Assembly (NCBI GenBank): GCA_016490735.1
Contig: JAEMWC010001475.1
Location: forward strand, 80,001 to 144,000
DNA: 64,000 nt
Origin: Pachyseris speciosa
Taxonomy: Eukaryota > Cnidaria > Anthozoa > Scleractinia > Pachyseridae
Direction: 5' to 3'
Shown here: one piece after another, positions 1-9,635 of the stretch
Layout: each line of letters starts with the position of its first letter
Position numbering within the stretch: the stretch's first letter is position 1
Position numbers and translations under genes: made by a program
The notes under the pieces: generated by a model
Seen by the model: the letters and a program-made list of their open reading frames with translations, nothing else
Database searches by the model: none
Told to the model about the DNA's origin: nothing

Positions 1-464
1 TTACTAATGCAGGTCTTCAGCTGTTTGGTAACAATTTTGCTTTGTACTCCTAAATAAGGTAGAACTAAGATTATTTCCTTTTTGGGGACTGTGGTGGTTG
101 GAATCTTCGGTCTGTTTTGTTGCCTGTTCAGAACATCATTAATGTTGTAATTGACAACACCAGCAGGGTAATCGTTTTGTAACAACAACTTCCTCAGTTC
201 ATTTAAACAAGACCGCAAAGGAGAAGGTGACGAACAGATGCGGAAACAACGAAAAGTGAACGTGCGGATGAGGTTTACTTTATATTTCCTAGGTGTGAAG
301 GAGTCCCATTTTGTGTACAGGCCGGTAAAGGTCTTCTTTCGGTAGATGGATGTTGAGAAAGTTTGACTGTGGCGTTTGATGAGAATGTCCAGGAAAGGGA
401 TTGTATTGTTCTCTTCAAATTCAACGGTAAATTTGATATTTGAGTGACAGTTATTGAGAAGACC
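1..464 (-). pseudogene. Penelope-like retroelement reverse transcriptase, C-terminal part
   Basis: Read on the minus strand this stretch is one open frame with no internal methionine, running off the left edge of the window. It contains the run FLDILIKR, then SIYRKKTFTGLYTKWDSF, then a leucine- and arginine-rich helical region and NDYPAGVV. This is the arrangement seen after the catalytic core of Penelope-like element reverse transcriptases (the FLD...YRK...TG.Y..W.S.. block). A stop lies just upstream of the homology, so the 5' part of the protein is missing here; 5' truncation is usual for such elements. The catalytic YxDD region would lie upstream and is not present. Family assignment is from remembered motif patterns, not a search. 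Confidence 0.75.
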
Positions 465-499
465 TTATCTTAAATTTAAAATTTAGTTGTTACTTTAAT

Positions 500-650
500 T
501 CCTAAACGGTCACTTCTGAAGATGTATGTCGAAACATACGAAACGTTAAGTTGTCAAGTTAAACGATATAGTTTTATTTTTGTTTTCCAACGATGCGTTT
601 TATTGTCATGTTTATCACCGCAGTTTGTGTTATTTCTTGTTAAACTATAT
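500..650 (+). repeat. Penelope-like pseudo-LTR fragment
   Basis: A short region with a stem-loop around TATGTCGAAACATA followed by TTTATCACCGCAGTTTG. Closely similar sequence (stem-loop with CATACGAAACGTC, then TTTATCTCCGCTGTTTG) recurs on both strands near 15.0-15.25 kb and 34.1-34.45 kb, so it belongs to a dispersed family. Its position next to a Penelope-type reverse transcriptase fits a pseudo-LTR, although the coding fragment points the other way, so the two may be separate insertions. Confidence 0.45.
512..559 (+). ncRNA. Candidate type I hammerhead ribozyme motif
   Basis: All core positions of a hammerhead can be placed by eye. Stem I is ACTT paired with AAGT (4 bp). The first core segment is CTGAAGA (fits CUGANGA). 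Stem II is GTATG/CATAC closed by a TCGAAA loop. The second core is GAAA. A short stem III of 2-3 bp leads to TC before the cleavage position. Short stem III is known for hammerheads in Penelope-like elements. Related copies near 15.15 and 34.2 kb keep the stems but carry changes in the core (TTGAAAA, CTGAAAA). Folding and self-cleavage are untested. Confidence 0.45.
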
Positions 651-659
651 AAAGGTAAT

Positions 660-1520
660 ATGGCGTCCACCGTCCTTATGAGCTTTTTACACTTGCATAC
701 TCAGTGACCTGGCTTATGAATGGGAACGAGGCTGGCGGTGACCTCGTTTTGATACAGACCTCACTGCCTTTCTGATGTAAATCATGTTCTTTGTTCTTAT
801 GCTGAACTAGGTCACCCCTAGCCTCGTTTCCATTCATAGGCCCGGTCACTGAGCTTGCATTTGTGAGATGGGCTATTGGTAAATAAAAATTAGTATAATT
901 TCCAGGGGTAATAGTCACCGTGGCCAGCCTGAAATACAAGAATTTCAAGGCTTGGTTACGGAGCGGAAGCCATATTGTTTTGCTGGCAACTAACACGGCG
1001 GGCATTTTTTGATAAAGTTTTTCTCTACCTTTTTTTTTTTTTTTCATCTGAATCCAAGCTGAGGTTATTAGAAAGAATTAGAAGGAAAGCGAACTAAGCC
1101 AAACGACCTTTGGAATAAAAATACTAGAAACAAATGGTATTCGAAACACTTAATCTTATCAAGAAAAGCTTTAGAAATCGTTATACACGGAAATCTGTCC
1201 CGATTCAGTTTCGACCAAAGCACTTCATCCACAGGATTTCTTCACTGATGCACTTTTGCTTTTTAAGCCACAACTATAGACAAAGGTACCTAACGACATC
1301 TTTTTTTGTCACCTTCATCTTTTTTATTTTAGTTCCGAAGTATAGTCGTAAATTTGTGTTAAATCTCCAGTGGACAATCTCTGCGACTTTAACCTGCGGC
1401 TTGGTAACTATTCACCAATGTTTCCTTCCCCTTTGACGCTTAATAAAAGACTTTCTTCACGCTCTCCAAACGAAATGCCAATGCATGTTCACTCTAGTGT
1501 GCCTATTTTGAGGACCAGTT
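660..1520. other. Stretch without recognisable gene
   Basis: No protein homology recognised on either strand. A T12+ run near 1028-1044 and scattered A/T-rich sequence are present. A nearly repeated phrase (GGCTTATGAATGGGAACGAGGC at 711-732, echoed inverted near 820-840) makes a loose inverted repeat of about 140 bp across 700-845, possibly a small foldback element. Confidence 0.4.
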
Positions 1521-1539
1521 TTTAACTCACCGTTAGCAC

Positions 1540-1605
1540 GACCTTGCTAAAGAATTGTGAACCATTTGTGTTTGGTCCCGTATCAGCCACAATGACTGTA
1601 TACGG
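1540..1605 (-). pseudogene. Cyclophilin (peptidyl-prolyl isomerase) fragment
   Basis: The minus strand encodes [13 protein letters not shown], which matches the active-site-adjacent block of cyclophilins (usual form [13 protein letters not shown]). Homology stops abruptly on both sides: the following residues are SKVVLTVS and a stop, and no flanking cyclophilin sequence is visible. It is most likely a relic exon or retrocopy fragment. The match is short, so a lone functional exon of a larger gene outside the window is not excluded but is unlikely. Confidence 0.45.
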
Positions 1606-1666
1606 TCGGACATGTCTTCGATTCCGGTGTAACTCCTCTTCAAACACTCCGCCCCAGATGGACTCC

Positions 1667-1686
1667 CCCCCCCCCCCCCCCCCCCC
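1667..1686 (+). repeat. Poly-C tract
   Basis: A run of about twenty cytosines. It gives low-complexity glycine or proline in every reading, so apparent ORFs through it are not coding evidence. Confidence 0.9.
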
Positions 1687-2725
1687 GCGTGCCATCCCCA
1701 AGGGAAACACAAACGTTTGTTTCTATTCGAAAGCCTCTTTAGTAATAAAAGCTGTAAATTTTCTAAGCTGTCACAGAGCATCGGAACTAGTGAGAAAGGT
1801 CATAGGTTCGACCTCTGTTCGGAGGAGGCGATTTTTTTTCCGAGTTGCGTGTCCCAGTATAGAAAATAACTTTATTCATTTATTTACCTCACACGCTAGA
1901 TTCGGATTGAAGCTTGTGATCCCGGTTTGAAGATGCCATATCTTCGGAGCCCTAATAAACATTTTAAGGTGGCTGAACACAGTTTTGATAGGTTTTGATA
2001 GGTTTTGATTATATGCATATGTCATTCTTTAAGGCATTGTGTGAGAAATATTGAAGCTTAGAAGCTGAAACTTCCAATGGAAGATTAACATTGGCACTTT
2101 CGTCTGTTTCCATGGCAAAGCGGATGATTAAAAGTAGCCTTAAAATTTTACTTTTATGACGCGCTTACGTAAAATCCAGTCATTAGTTTTTGTCATGAAC
2201 TTGCACACAGCTTTTAATAAATAATTATTGTTTGAAATGAACTCGAACAAATTTTAACAAAAGGGGGTTTAAAATTAAGAATTAAGCTGCTCAGTGAAAA
2301 TTGATTGTTTCACAGAATTTGTTTGTTCGACTTCTGTTTTAGAGTTCTCATTGAAACGCGTTGAAAATAAGAATTCTGTCAAATTTCATCAAATTCTAAT
2401 GAGTAGATTCTGAAAAATTCTCGTTTGTGTACATTGTCTTAAAAGGTCAAAAAATACAGCAGTTTCATATGCTTTCCTTAGTACGCATGTGCATCACAAT
2501 ATAATAAGCGGCGTATGCAAAGTTCAGCTCGTTTTTCCATTTCGTGGTTTGAAGACCGCGTTTCAATAGCCAACAAAAACAGGCGAAAACGTTTTGGCCA
2601 CCGTAGCTTCTGTTGTCTGATTTAAAACCTGTGCCGTCACGCGAATTGCAACTGACCTCGTAGAAATAATGCACATACCTACTTGGTGGCCCTGTGCAAA
2701 GTGTTGCATGGTCCATGGTCCTTGT

Positions 2726-3171
2726 TGTACCTACTTTGACTATTGTAGCCCTGTATGGGGCTGTATTGGGAAATGTCAATCGGATAAACTGCAAAAGTTA
2801 CAAAACAGGGCTGCCCGCATAATCACTAACTCTCATTATACGACTCCATCCTCTATTTTACTGCATGACCTTGGCTGGGATACACTTGAACAAAGCCGTA
2901 CAAATCAGTTAGCGGTTGCCATGTACAAGGCAATAAATAGTATCTTTCCGGCACGCCTTCATGAGATTTTCATAAATACATCTCAAGTTTACTCCACAAT
3001 TTAAGGGGCTCGTCTCACAATTTGTTCATTGCCAGTCCCCTTTCTAAAGCAGGGAAACGTAATTTTCACTATCGTGATGCAAAACTCTGGTACAGCCTTC
3101 CTATTCATGCTAAAAATCAAACAACTTTGGAGTCTTTTAAAGAATCCCTGCCGGCAAACTATTCATATTAG
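2726..3171 (+). pseudogene. LINE reverse transcriptase, C-terminal end
   Basis: The frame encodes FDYCSPVWG followed by LQKLQNRAARIIT, a leucine- and tryptophan-containing block (LLHDLGWDTLEQSR), and then in a shifted frame RDAKLWYSLPIHAK and a stop. These are the hallmarks of the post-catalytic region of CR1/L2/Jockey-group non-LTR retrotransposons. A frameshift with a TAA at 3002-3004 separates the two halves. No endonuclease or catalytic reverse transcriptase domain is present: a dead 5'-truncated copy. Confidence 0.8.
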
Positions 3172-3179
3172 GAACAACA

Positions 3180-4265
3180 ATCTGATGTTTTCAGAGTAAT
3201 CGCTCCACATTGTAGTCTTAATTTATTATTTTACATGGCGATTCTTTTACTGTAGGATTTCACCTCTTCCTGGGAACGAGGTTAATCGCGAGAAAGCGCG
3301 TTTTTCGAAAAAGAATGGCTACCAAGTCAAGATGGCGTGCCTAGTATACTTGACACAAAGTTTGAGTTAACATTGCGTGCAGTTAACAAACTCGCTCCCC
3401 ATTATTTGATTGTGAAAGACCCAAAGATGGCCTGCTAAGATTAACATCTCCCCATGGATTTTGAAACAGATGTTCCTTTTCCCTCCAGATCATCGTCATG
3501 GCGAGGTGCTTGCACTTCGGTTGCCAAAAGACCAAGAAAGGATGACGACCAAAATCTCAACTCTGCTAACTCATGCGACAGATTCCCAGAGCAAAACACC
3601 AAGAATGGTTTATTCTTGAAGACGTCCAATCGACCAAAGAATTGTATTACCTCAACTCCGCTTTGTTGTCGAAGATTTTTCACTATTCACCCAAATGGAC
3701 AAGTTTACGAGTCGGAAAGTTTTCGGCCGAAAGGCGAGACTTTGTATACTCCAATGCAAGAAGAAGTGCTAGTAAAGACGAGGAATAAAGATATCTTTCT
3801 TTATTAGCGACGGGTCATCAAAATTCATCAGGACGGTTGAAGGTAAGCTCAGTCACAGGGAGCCCACACAAACTTACCCTGGCTCCAGAGGTCCGTTCTC
3901 AGAAAAGCTAGGATAAAATAAAATGGTTTAAAAAAGCTCCCGAGACTGACCACTGGTCGCACAAGCAATCAACCTCATTTCCATGTGACAAATTAGTTTA
4001 GATTTTGAACTAGGTCGCTGATTGGTTACTACATTGTCCGCTGGGATTTGACAATGTAACAGCGACCTTGATTGGCTACATGAAACAACATCTCGCGTGA
4101 GATTGAAAAACCGGTTTTGGGGCTTACATCACAACATACCAACAAAAATGTAGTCTCCCTCCCAGCCTTTTTTTTGGGGGAGGGGAGGGGTTGTCATGCA
4201 ACGCCCCCCCCCCCCAAAAGAAGAGCGTTGCGTAACAGCCCTAAAAACAGCTGCGAAGAAGACTA
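3180..4265. other. Non-coding stretch with small repeat fragments
   Basis: No gene recognised. 3875-3891 (TACCCTGGCTCCAGAGG) matches the terminus of the small element at 25.7 kb. At 4166-4222 a G-run (GGGGGAGGGGAGGGG) and a C13 run flank TTGTCATGCAAC and can pair as a hairpin. An open frame around 3454-3807 has no family resemblance that I can see. Confidence 0.4.
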
Positions 4266-4271
4266 ACAAAA

Positions 4272-5250
4272 ATGGCGAGCGTAGGGGGAGAGTTAAATTT
4301 CTTGACTTCTTAAGCCCTGGCCAAACATTCGCAACATTTCAACGCAACATTCTGCAACATTGTTGCATCATGTTGTGACGATGTTGTGAACGGGCCGGCC
4401 AAACGCACGCAACATTTCAACGCAACATTTTGCGGGTTGTCGATTTTTATGTGCCAACACCATCCAACATGTTGCAACATATCGCAACAGGGTGGCCAAA
4501 CGTGTGTTATGGCGCTTTGAAATAGCAAATGAGCCTAGCGCGCATGCCCTAGTGCAACAATGTTGCGTGAATGTGGCCAAACGAATACAACATCATGCAA
4601 CATCCAAAATGTTGCACGAAAAATTTGACCGTTTTCAAATTTGAGCCAACACCATCCAACATGTTGCAACATATTGCAACACGGTGGCCAAACGTGTGCA
4701 ACATGTTGTGCCCAACAATGTTGCAAGATGTTGCGTTGAAATGTTGCGAGCGTTTGGCCGGGGCTTTATAGAAATGCACTTGATTACGCTCTAAGTTCAA
4801 AAGTTTCGAACGTCGAACAACTGAAGCCTGTTCAGGAAGAAGCTCTCTTCAAATTTGTCGAACCAAGAGACGTGTTTTGTGTCCTTCCGACCAGTTGTGG
4901 TAAATCGTCGATTTTCCAGTTGGTGCCATTGGTCTGTGCATATTTGCACAAAGAAGGGTTTGACTACCCAAAGAAGCCCATTCTGTCGGTAATATTCCCT
5001 CTCAGTTCCTTGGTCGAGTCGCACATTCAGGAGCTAGCTAATTACGGCATTTCTTCGTGCTATCTTGGTGGCAATGGTCTTGTCAAAGATGATGTCTTGT
5101 AGCAATCTGTTGTATTTACCAGTCCCGAACTCGCTGCTCGCGAGGAAAGGTGACGAAAATTTTTGCTGTCGCGAGAATTTCAAGATAACGTGTTTGGTTT
5201 GGTAACCGATGAAGCACATCTGAAATTTTGTTCTTTGGCAGCGAAATAAG
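4272..5250 (+). pseudogene. RecQ-like DEXH helicase, N-terminal part, split by an inserted element
   Basis: ATG in a strong context (AAAATGGCG) starts a frame that runs 13 codons and is then interrupted by the element at 4313-4765; removing it with one copy of its TTA target duplication restores the same frame. Downstream come a Q-motif-like LKPVQEEAL, a Walker A LPTSCGKS (RecQ type is LPTGxGKS), a motif Ia-like SVIFPLSSLVESHI, and in another frame a motif II VTDEAH. A TAG at about 5100 and at least one frameshift follow. The helicase C-lobe (motifs III-VI) is absent. Clearly non-functional here; whether the parent was a host gene or transposon passenger cannot be told from the window. Confidence 0.7.
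4313..4765. mobile_element. MITE with TTA target duplication (PIF/Harbinger-like)
   Basis: Terminal inverted repeats begin AGCCCTGGCCAAAC and end in the complement GTTTGGCCGGGGCT; the flanking TTA on each side is a 3-bp target duplication, the length and sequence typical of PIF/Harbinger. The 453-bp body is packed with CAACAT/ATGTTG motifs (CAACATGTTGCAACAT) in both orientations and can fold extensively. It has no coding capacity. It interrupts the helicase reading frame. Confidence 0.85.
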
Positions 5251-5429
5251 TGGCGAGATCGATTAAGTTAAGCATTCTATTTTTACAGTCGAGTCAGGTC
5301 AAGCGTACCCCCCAAGATTACATTAATGAGTTGATTATTTGAACATTGAACCCTATAGTCGCTTCGAATAGTGCGATCATTTTTGAAATATTCGAAACAA
5401 ACTTCAATTACTGATTGGACCATGGCCGT

Positions 5430-6100
5430 AGATGTGCAGAGATTCAAAACTTTCTGTCTCCCGTACCCTGATCTCCCTCCTCCCGTACGTTTTTCCCCTT
5501 ACTCCGGTCCTGTTCCTGTTAAATTATTTCTCTGCTGCCTCCCACCCTTTTAGAACTTCCACTTCCTACCTCCCCCTCCACCACCTCCTTTACCCCTCTC
5601 TCCCTCCCCCACCCAACCCCCATCACCTGGGCTTCCACCCCCTCCCCCATCTCCCACTAATTTAAATAGTATAAATTTTACTTGCAACTACTACAGTACC
5701 ATGAGACTGCTGTAGCAAGTACTCTTCACAAAATGTAAAATAATGATGCAACTCTGCTATTCAATAATGACTTTGCCTTTCATAACAAGGTTTTAAAACA
5801 TGTTTTAAAATCCTATGGGATCACTTTTGTTTGGCGCAACTATCATCAGTAAGTATAAGTATTGTAGGTTCGTTGTGAGACTTGTCGAATACAGTGGAGT
5901 CCTGGCAGTCATTTCTAATAAGGAGAAAGAATTCAAGAACAAATGGAAATTTTTTCTGTCTTTACAATATTGTATTTTTTCCTTTCTATTCTTGGCGTTT
6001 GTAAGTAGTGCAAGTATAAGTGGTAGTATAGTGTAAGTATGTACGTAAATATCATATAATACAGACAATATTATATAATACACTTAATGAAAAGAGCATT
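5430..6100. other. Pyrimidine-rich low-complexity stretch and unassigned sequence
   Basis: 5455-5660 on the plus strand is strongly C/T-rich (many CTCCC and CCACC runs). The rest to 6100 is AT-rich. No coding family recognised. Confidence 0.45.
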
Positions 6101-6106
6101 GCAAGT

Positions 6107-6109
6107 TAA

Positions 6110-6156
<47 letters not shown>
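6107..6156 (+). repeat. (AAT)n microsatellite
   Basis: About 16 units of AAT/TAA. It directly follows AT-rich sequence and may be the tail of an old retroposon. Confidence 0.9.
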
Positions 6157-6159
<3 letters not shown>

Positions 6160-6329
6160 TAGTCAATTTATCAGTTAATCATGACTGGCGACCGACAGGC
6201 TTTCATTTTATTTAGTTTTTTTCTCTTTTCTCCTTCTTCTTTTGTTGTGTAAACTTAGTCCAATGGGTGTAAAATATGATTTGTGACTTTTTATTGAATG
6301 TTGTAAATTAACGTTTAAAGGGTTATTTT

Positions 6330-6360
6330 GTTTACAATAAAGTTGTTAAAAAAAAAAAAG
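6330..6360 (+). repeat. Poly(A) tail with AATAAA, retroposon end
   Basis: AATAAAG, seven further bases and then a run of about twelve A residues form a polyadenylation-signal-plus-tail signature, marking the 3' end of a reverse-transcribed copy. The upstream body has no recognised coding content. Confidence 0.5.
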
Positions 6361-6439
6361 AATACAGTGGATTTGTTCCATTTAAATCTAGATGTTCCTC
6401 ATTACTGGATCCTGAGTAGTATTCTACTGTACTGGGGAG

Positions 6440-6625
6440 AGGGGGTGGGGATGGAAGCAGGAATGGCGCAGTCGCCTCCCATCAGTGTGGCCCAGGACCC
6501 ATCATCATGTGGGTTAAGTTTGTTTGTTCTTGTCCTTGCTCCGAGAGAGGTTTTTCTCCAGGTACTCCACTTTTTTTCCATCATTTCCAAATGAAAATTT
6601 GATCCAGAATTCAAGTTCATGGGTT
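6440..6625 (+). repeat. tRNA-derived SINE fragment
   Basis: Contains CGCCTCCCATCAGTGTGG, then GTGGGTTAAGTTTG, then GAGAGGTTTTTCTCCAGGTACTCC. The same block order occurs in reverse complement near 37.6-37.85 kb, where a Pol III A-box-like stretch (GTGCAGTGGTGAGAGCAC) precedes it. I recognise this as an abundant coral short repeat. This copy is diverged at both ends. Confidence 0.55.
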
Positions 6626-7139
6626 TGACTGTGAGGTGTAACCCCTCGTGAAACAAGGTCGATTTATTAATTTTTTTAGGGTTCTGCTATATTGCACACT
6701 GAACATTAGTTCGAGTGGCCTTTTTCAGTAGGTGTGTCCTTGAATATGTGGAGATTTGACGAGGAAAAGAAGAAGCTTTATATTTCATGGTCATTTGTGT
6801 TCACAAATGCACAGGTAAAGTGGTGACAGCTCTAGTAAATTTTCAAAATTTACGGTGGCTCTGAATCCGATTCCACCATTCCTTTTTAAACTTTGCAAAA
6901 TGTCAGATCTCAACATGCTAATTACTGTTCAACAATAAAAAAGGGGATCAGCCACAACCACGGACAAAACTGTTGAGTGAATTCCATGAATGTTTTAATT
7001 ACGCGCAATAATAAGGTGTCATCGAACCAGAAGACAGTTACCCCTCCCCCTCACCTCACATTCAATGTTGTTTGGGTCTAAAAGACAACAAATAAAATTT
7101 TTGTATAAGGTGAGCTTTATTTAGACACAGTAACACCGT

Positions 7140-7520
7140 CAGGAGATTTCAAGAAAAAGTTAAAAATGTTGAACTAAGACTAATTACAAACGGTATAGAA
7201 ATAATAAAAATACATGCAAGAACAAAGACTACATGATCAATAAAATAAAATTTCCTGCTTTACAAGGAAGCCGCGTGATCAACATTACTCAGGAAACTTG
7301 TGGCAACGAATCATTGATTTAAAGCTTGCCAGTGACAATGACTGCCTTAAATGTATGGGCAAACTGTTCCACGGCACCGCTCCACTATAACTGAAGCTCC
7401 TTTTGAAGTAATCAGTACGAGGAAGCGGTACTGCTAGTTTGTTTTCCGTATTTCTCAGGTTATAGGACGTTAAAGTGGCTATGTCACGAGTGTTTGGTAT
7501 CAAGCCACAGGGGATGTGTG
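7140..7520 (-). pseudogene. LINE 3' end (reverse transcriptase C-terminus and 3' UTR)
   Basis: The minus strand encodes NTRDIATLTSYNLRNTENKL, VPLPRTDYFKRSFSYSG and AVPWNSLPIHLRQ, ending in a normal stop. This is the extreme C-terminus of a CR1/L2-type LINE (pattern R.......S.R..W.SLP..LR). About 140 bp of 3' UTR follow. No upstream catalytic region is in register within 700 bp. Confidence 0.75.
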
Positions 7521-8170
7521 TACTAATGAACTCAAAATAGCACTGCAGTTTTCTTCAAAACTACTTGACTAGTGCAGTCAAATAAAAAATAAGACTCCTT
7601 GGCTATGGATGGTCAGGATGGAAACGGATTGCAATTTGAAAAAAAAGTGGGCCGCTGTTTTTCAACTTTCAGCTCTCCTGTCTGGCAAGAACCATTATAA
7701 ACCGATTATCAGCAGCCCATCACCAGGAGCGTACAACTGTCCTGTGTTACTGTCACGGCGTTTTCACAAACAAATTTATTTTTAGATTGAATTTCCCGCC
7801 AAAAGCAGACTCCTGCAGGAGTCCAATGATCAATCACAAGTCGCTGCACGTGCCACAAGTATCTGCACGTACAGAGCCTTTGTTTTTGCTCATTAAAACT
7901 ATTGTTTTGTGGCGCTCTCGTTGTCGTTGCCGCCTTTGTTGCCCTTTTTCGCGGGAAAAGGTAGTCTAAAAATAGATCGGTCTGTAAAAAATGCTGTGAC
8001 ATAGGCTTAGTATGGGAGTTGTACGCTCCTAGTAATGGGCTCCTGCCGATTATATAATAAACAAATCAGTGCACGCGATCTGATTAGTCAATCAGCTATA
8101 TGATTTCGCGCGTCTTCTGAATTATTATATAAAAGCAATATACCACAAGTTTCTAAGGTTCATAGGAATT

Positions 8171-8283
8171 AAAAACCACTTGGGATGTTGGAAGAGCACT
8201 CGAAGAATCCGCAAATCACTCGCCTGCGGTTCGTTATTTACGAATTCTTCGACTGTTCTTCCAACATCCCGCGTGGTTTATCA
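8171..8283. repeat. Foldback element, ~110-bp hairpin
   Basis: AAACCACTTGGGATGTTGG... at the left is matched by ...CCAACATCCCGCGTGGTTT at the right; the arms also share GAAGAG/CTCGAAGAAT with their complements. The centre reads CAAATCACTCGCCTGCGG. Likely a MITE; no clear target duplication seen. A related terminus (AAACCACGCGG) occurs near 25,500. Confidence 0.6.
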
Positions 8284-8439
8284 GCCTATAAACCATAGAA
8301 ACGTGTAGTATATTGCTTAATTATGCGTAGATCTTCTTTATAGACTTTCTGTTGGAGATCCAAGACTAAATGTTCTATTTAATGAATTTACCCGAATTTT
8401 GCCCCAAAGACCGACAAATTACCGTGACATATGGCTCCT

Positions 8440-8775
8440 TTAAGTCCATTCGGTTGACTCTAGACCAAATTGTTCTAGTTTATGTCAATGATTAAGCGAA
8501 TGGAAAAGATCTTCCAGATTTGAACCGTAATTGGACGAGGTGATTATTCGAGAAGAGCGGTTTTTTAATTTTTGAAGTTTCAAGGAAAGGCCTTTATTAC
8601 AATTTCCTCAAACCGCGCTGCAATAATTAAAGTAAGGCTGTACAAGAGCGCCATAAGTGGTAAGGAGAGTCTCGCGAGGAACTAAGTTTCTGACACGGTT
8701 GATAGCGCAAATTCTGGAGGCAACTTGTTTGGAAATCGTCTGAACATGGTCACTCCAGTTCATATATATTAACAC
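8440..8775 (-). pseudogene. LINE reverse transcriptase fragment
   Basis: Minus-strand reading WSDHVQTISKQVASRICAIN, VPRETLLTTYGALVQPYFNYC, then past an in-frame stop (W to stop) KLQKLKNRSSRIITSS. These are the thumb/connection sequences following the catalytic domain of CR1/L2/Jockey-group LINEs. Several stops follow. It may be the 5' neighbour of the fragment at 7.14-7.52 kb, since order and strand agree, with ~0.9 kb of other DNA between. Confidence 0.7.
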
Positions 8776-8779
8776 TTTA

Positions 8780-9630
8780 CGTTTTCTCGAACTTCGCTTG
8801 GCTGAAGGTGACATTCCAACTACATGTATTGACCCAGCAACCTCCACATTGAAATACCTTTTTTCTTCTCTTCTGCTTTGCTTTTACAGGAAGCTCAGGG
8901 TATCAAGAGAATTGTGGAGTCCATGTAAAGTGGAACAATAATTTGCAGGCCGTGATAAGGCAAGGAAGTGCTTGTGTGGACGAAGTTTATGACTCCGCGC
9001 GTTAAATTTTCAACTTCCGTCAACTGCCATGGGGCGCGTTTAGGGCAACTAAACTAGCTCAAATTGTAATAGCAGAATATGTTACGGAACAAACTCTTCC
9101 TTTGAGAAAATGCTAGCTGATATTAACCTTCCACGAACTTTCTAGGGCTATTGTCTTTCCGAAAATACTAGCTGACGTTTTTAAATGTCAAAAACAGCAA
9201 ATGCGACCATTCCGAAAACCTCAGGGGCTATGATCTCCCCATTGTGAATCTTTAAGGCCACGTTTCAGTCACGAATTAAATGCGAGTGCACTCTTTAATC
9301 GATGCCGAAAGTCTAAGGCGAACTACCCTCCACCGAGCAGATATCTACCAAAACATGTCATTGGGTGCCCCTGATATTTGAGCTTTCTTTAGTGATGCTA
9401 AAATATATTATAGCGAGGTTTGGAGATCAAGTCGAAGGCGTGGTCCTAATCTCTTAATACCCGATATCTCTTGTCAACCAGCTTTTTTACAAAGAAGTTC
9501 AAGTCTGTCCTGTTTACTTAATGAAGTTGTCGCGTGCCTCAATCACCAATTTACACTGAATACATAATACTTGCGTTGCTAACGAGCGACTCTCCAAGTA
9601 CGGCACTCCATTTAATTGCTCTTTTTGATT
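8780..9630. other. Region upstream of the orphan gene
   Basis: No coding homology recognised. A TATA-like ATATATTATAGCG is present near 9400-9417, about 220 bp upstream of the next gene's ATG, but promoter assignment is speculative. Confidence 0.3.
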
Positions 9631-9635
9631 TAGAC

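Noticed and set aside
1522..1710. Functional cyclophilin gene
   Set aside because: Only 13-14 residues match and the frame is continued by a poly-G/Gly tract and stops.
5371..5665. Proline-rich open frames
   Set aside because: They lie in a CT-rich low-complexity stretch and are not supported by homology or splice signals.
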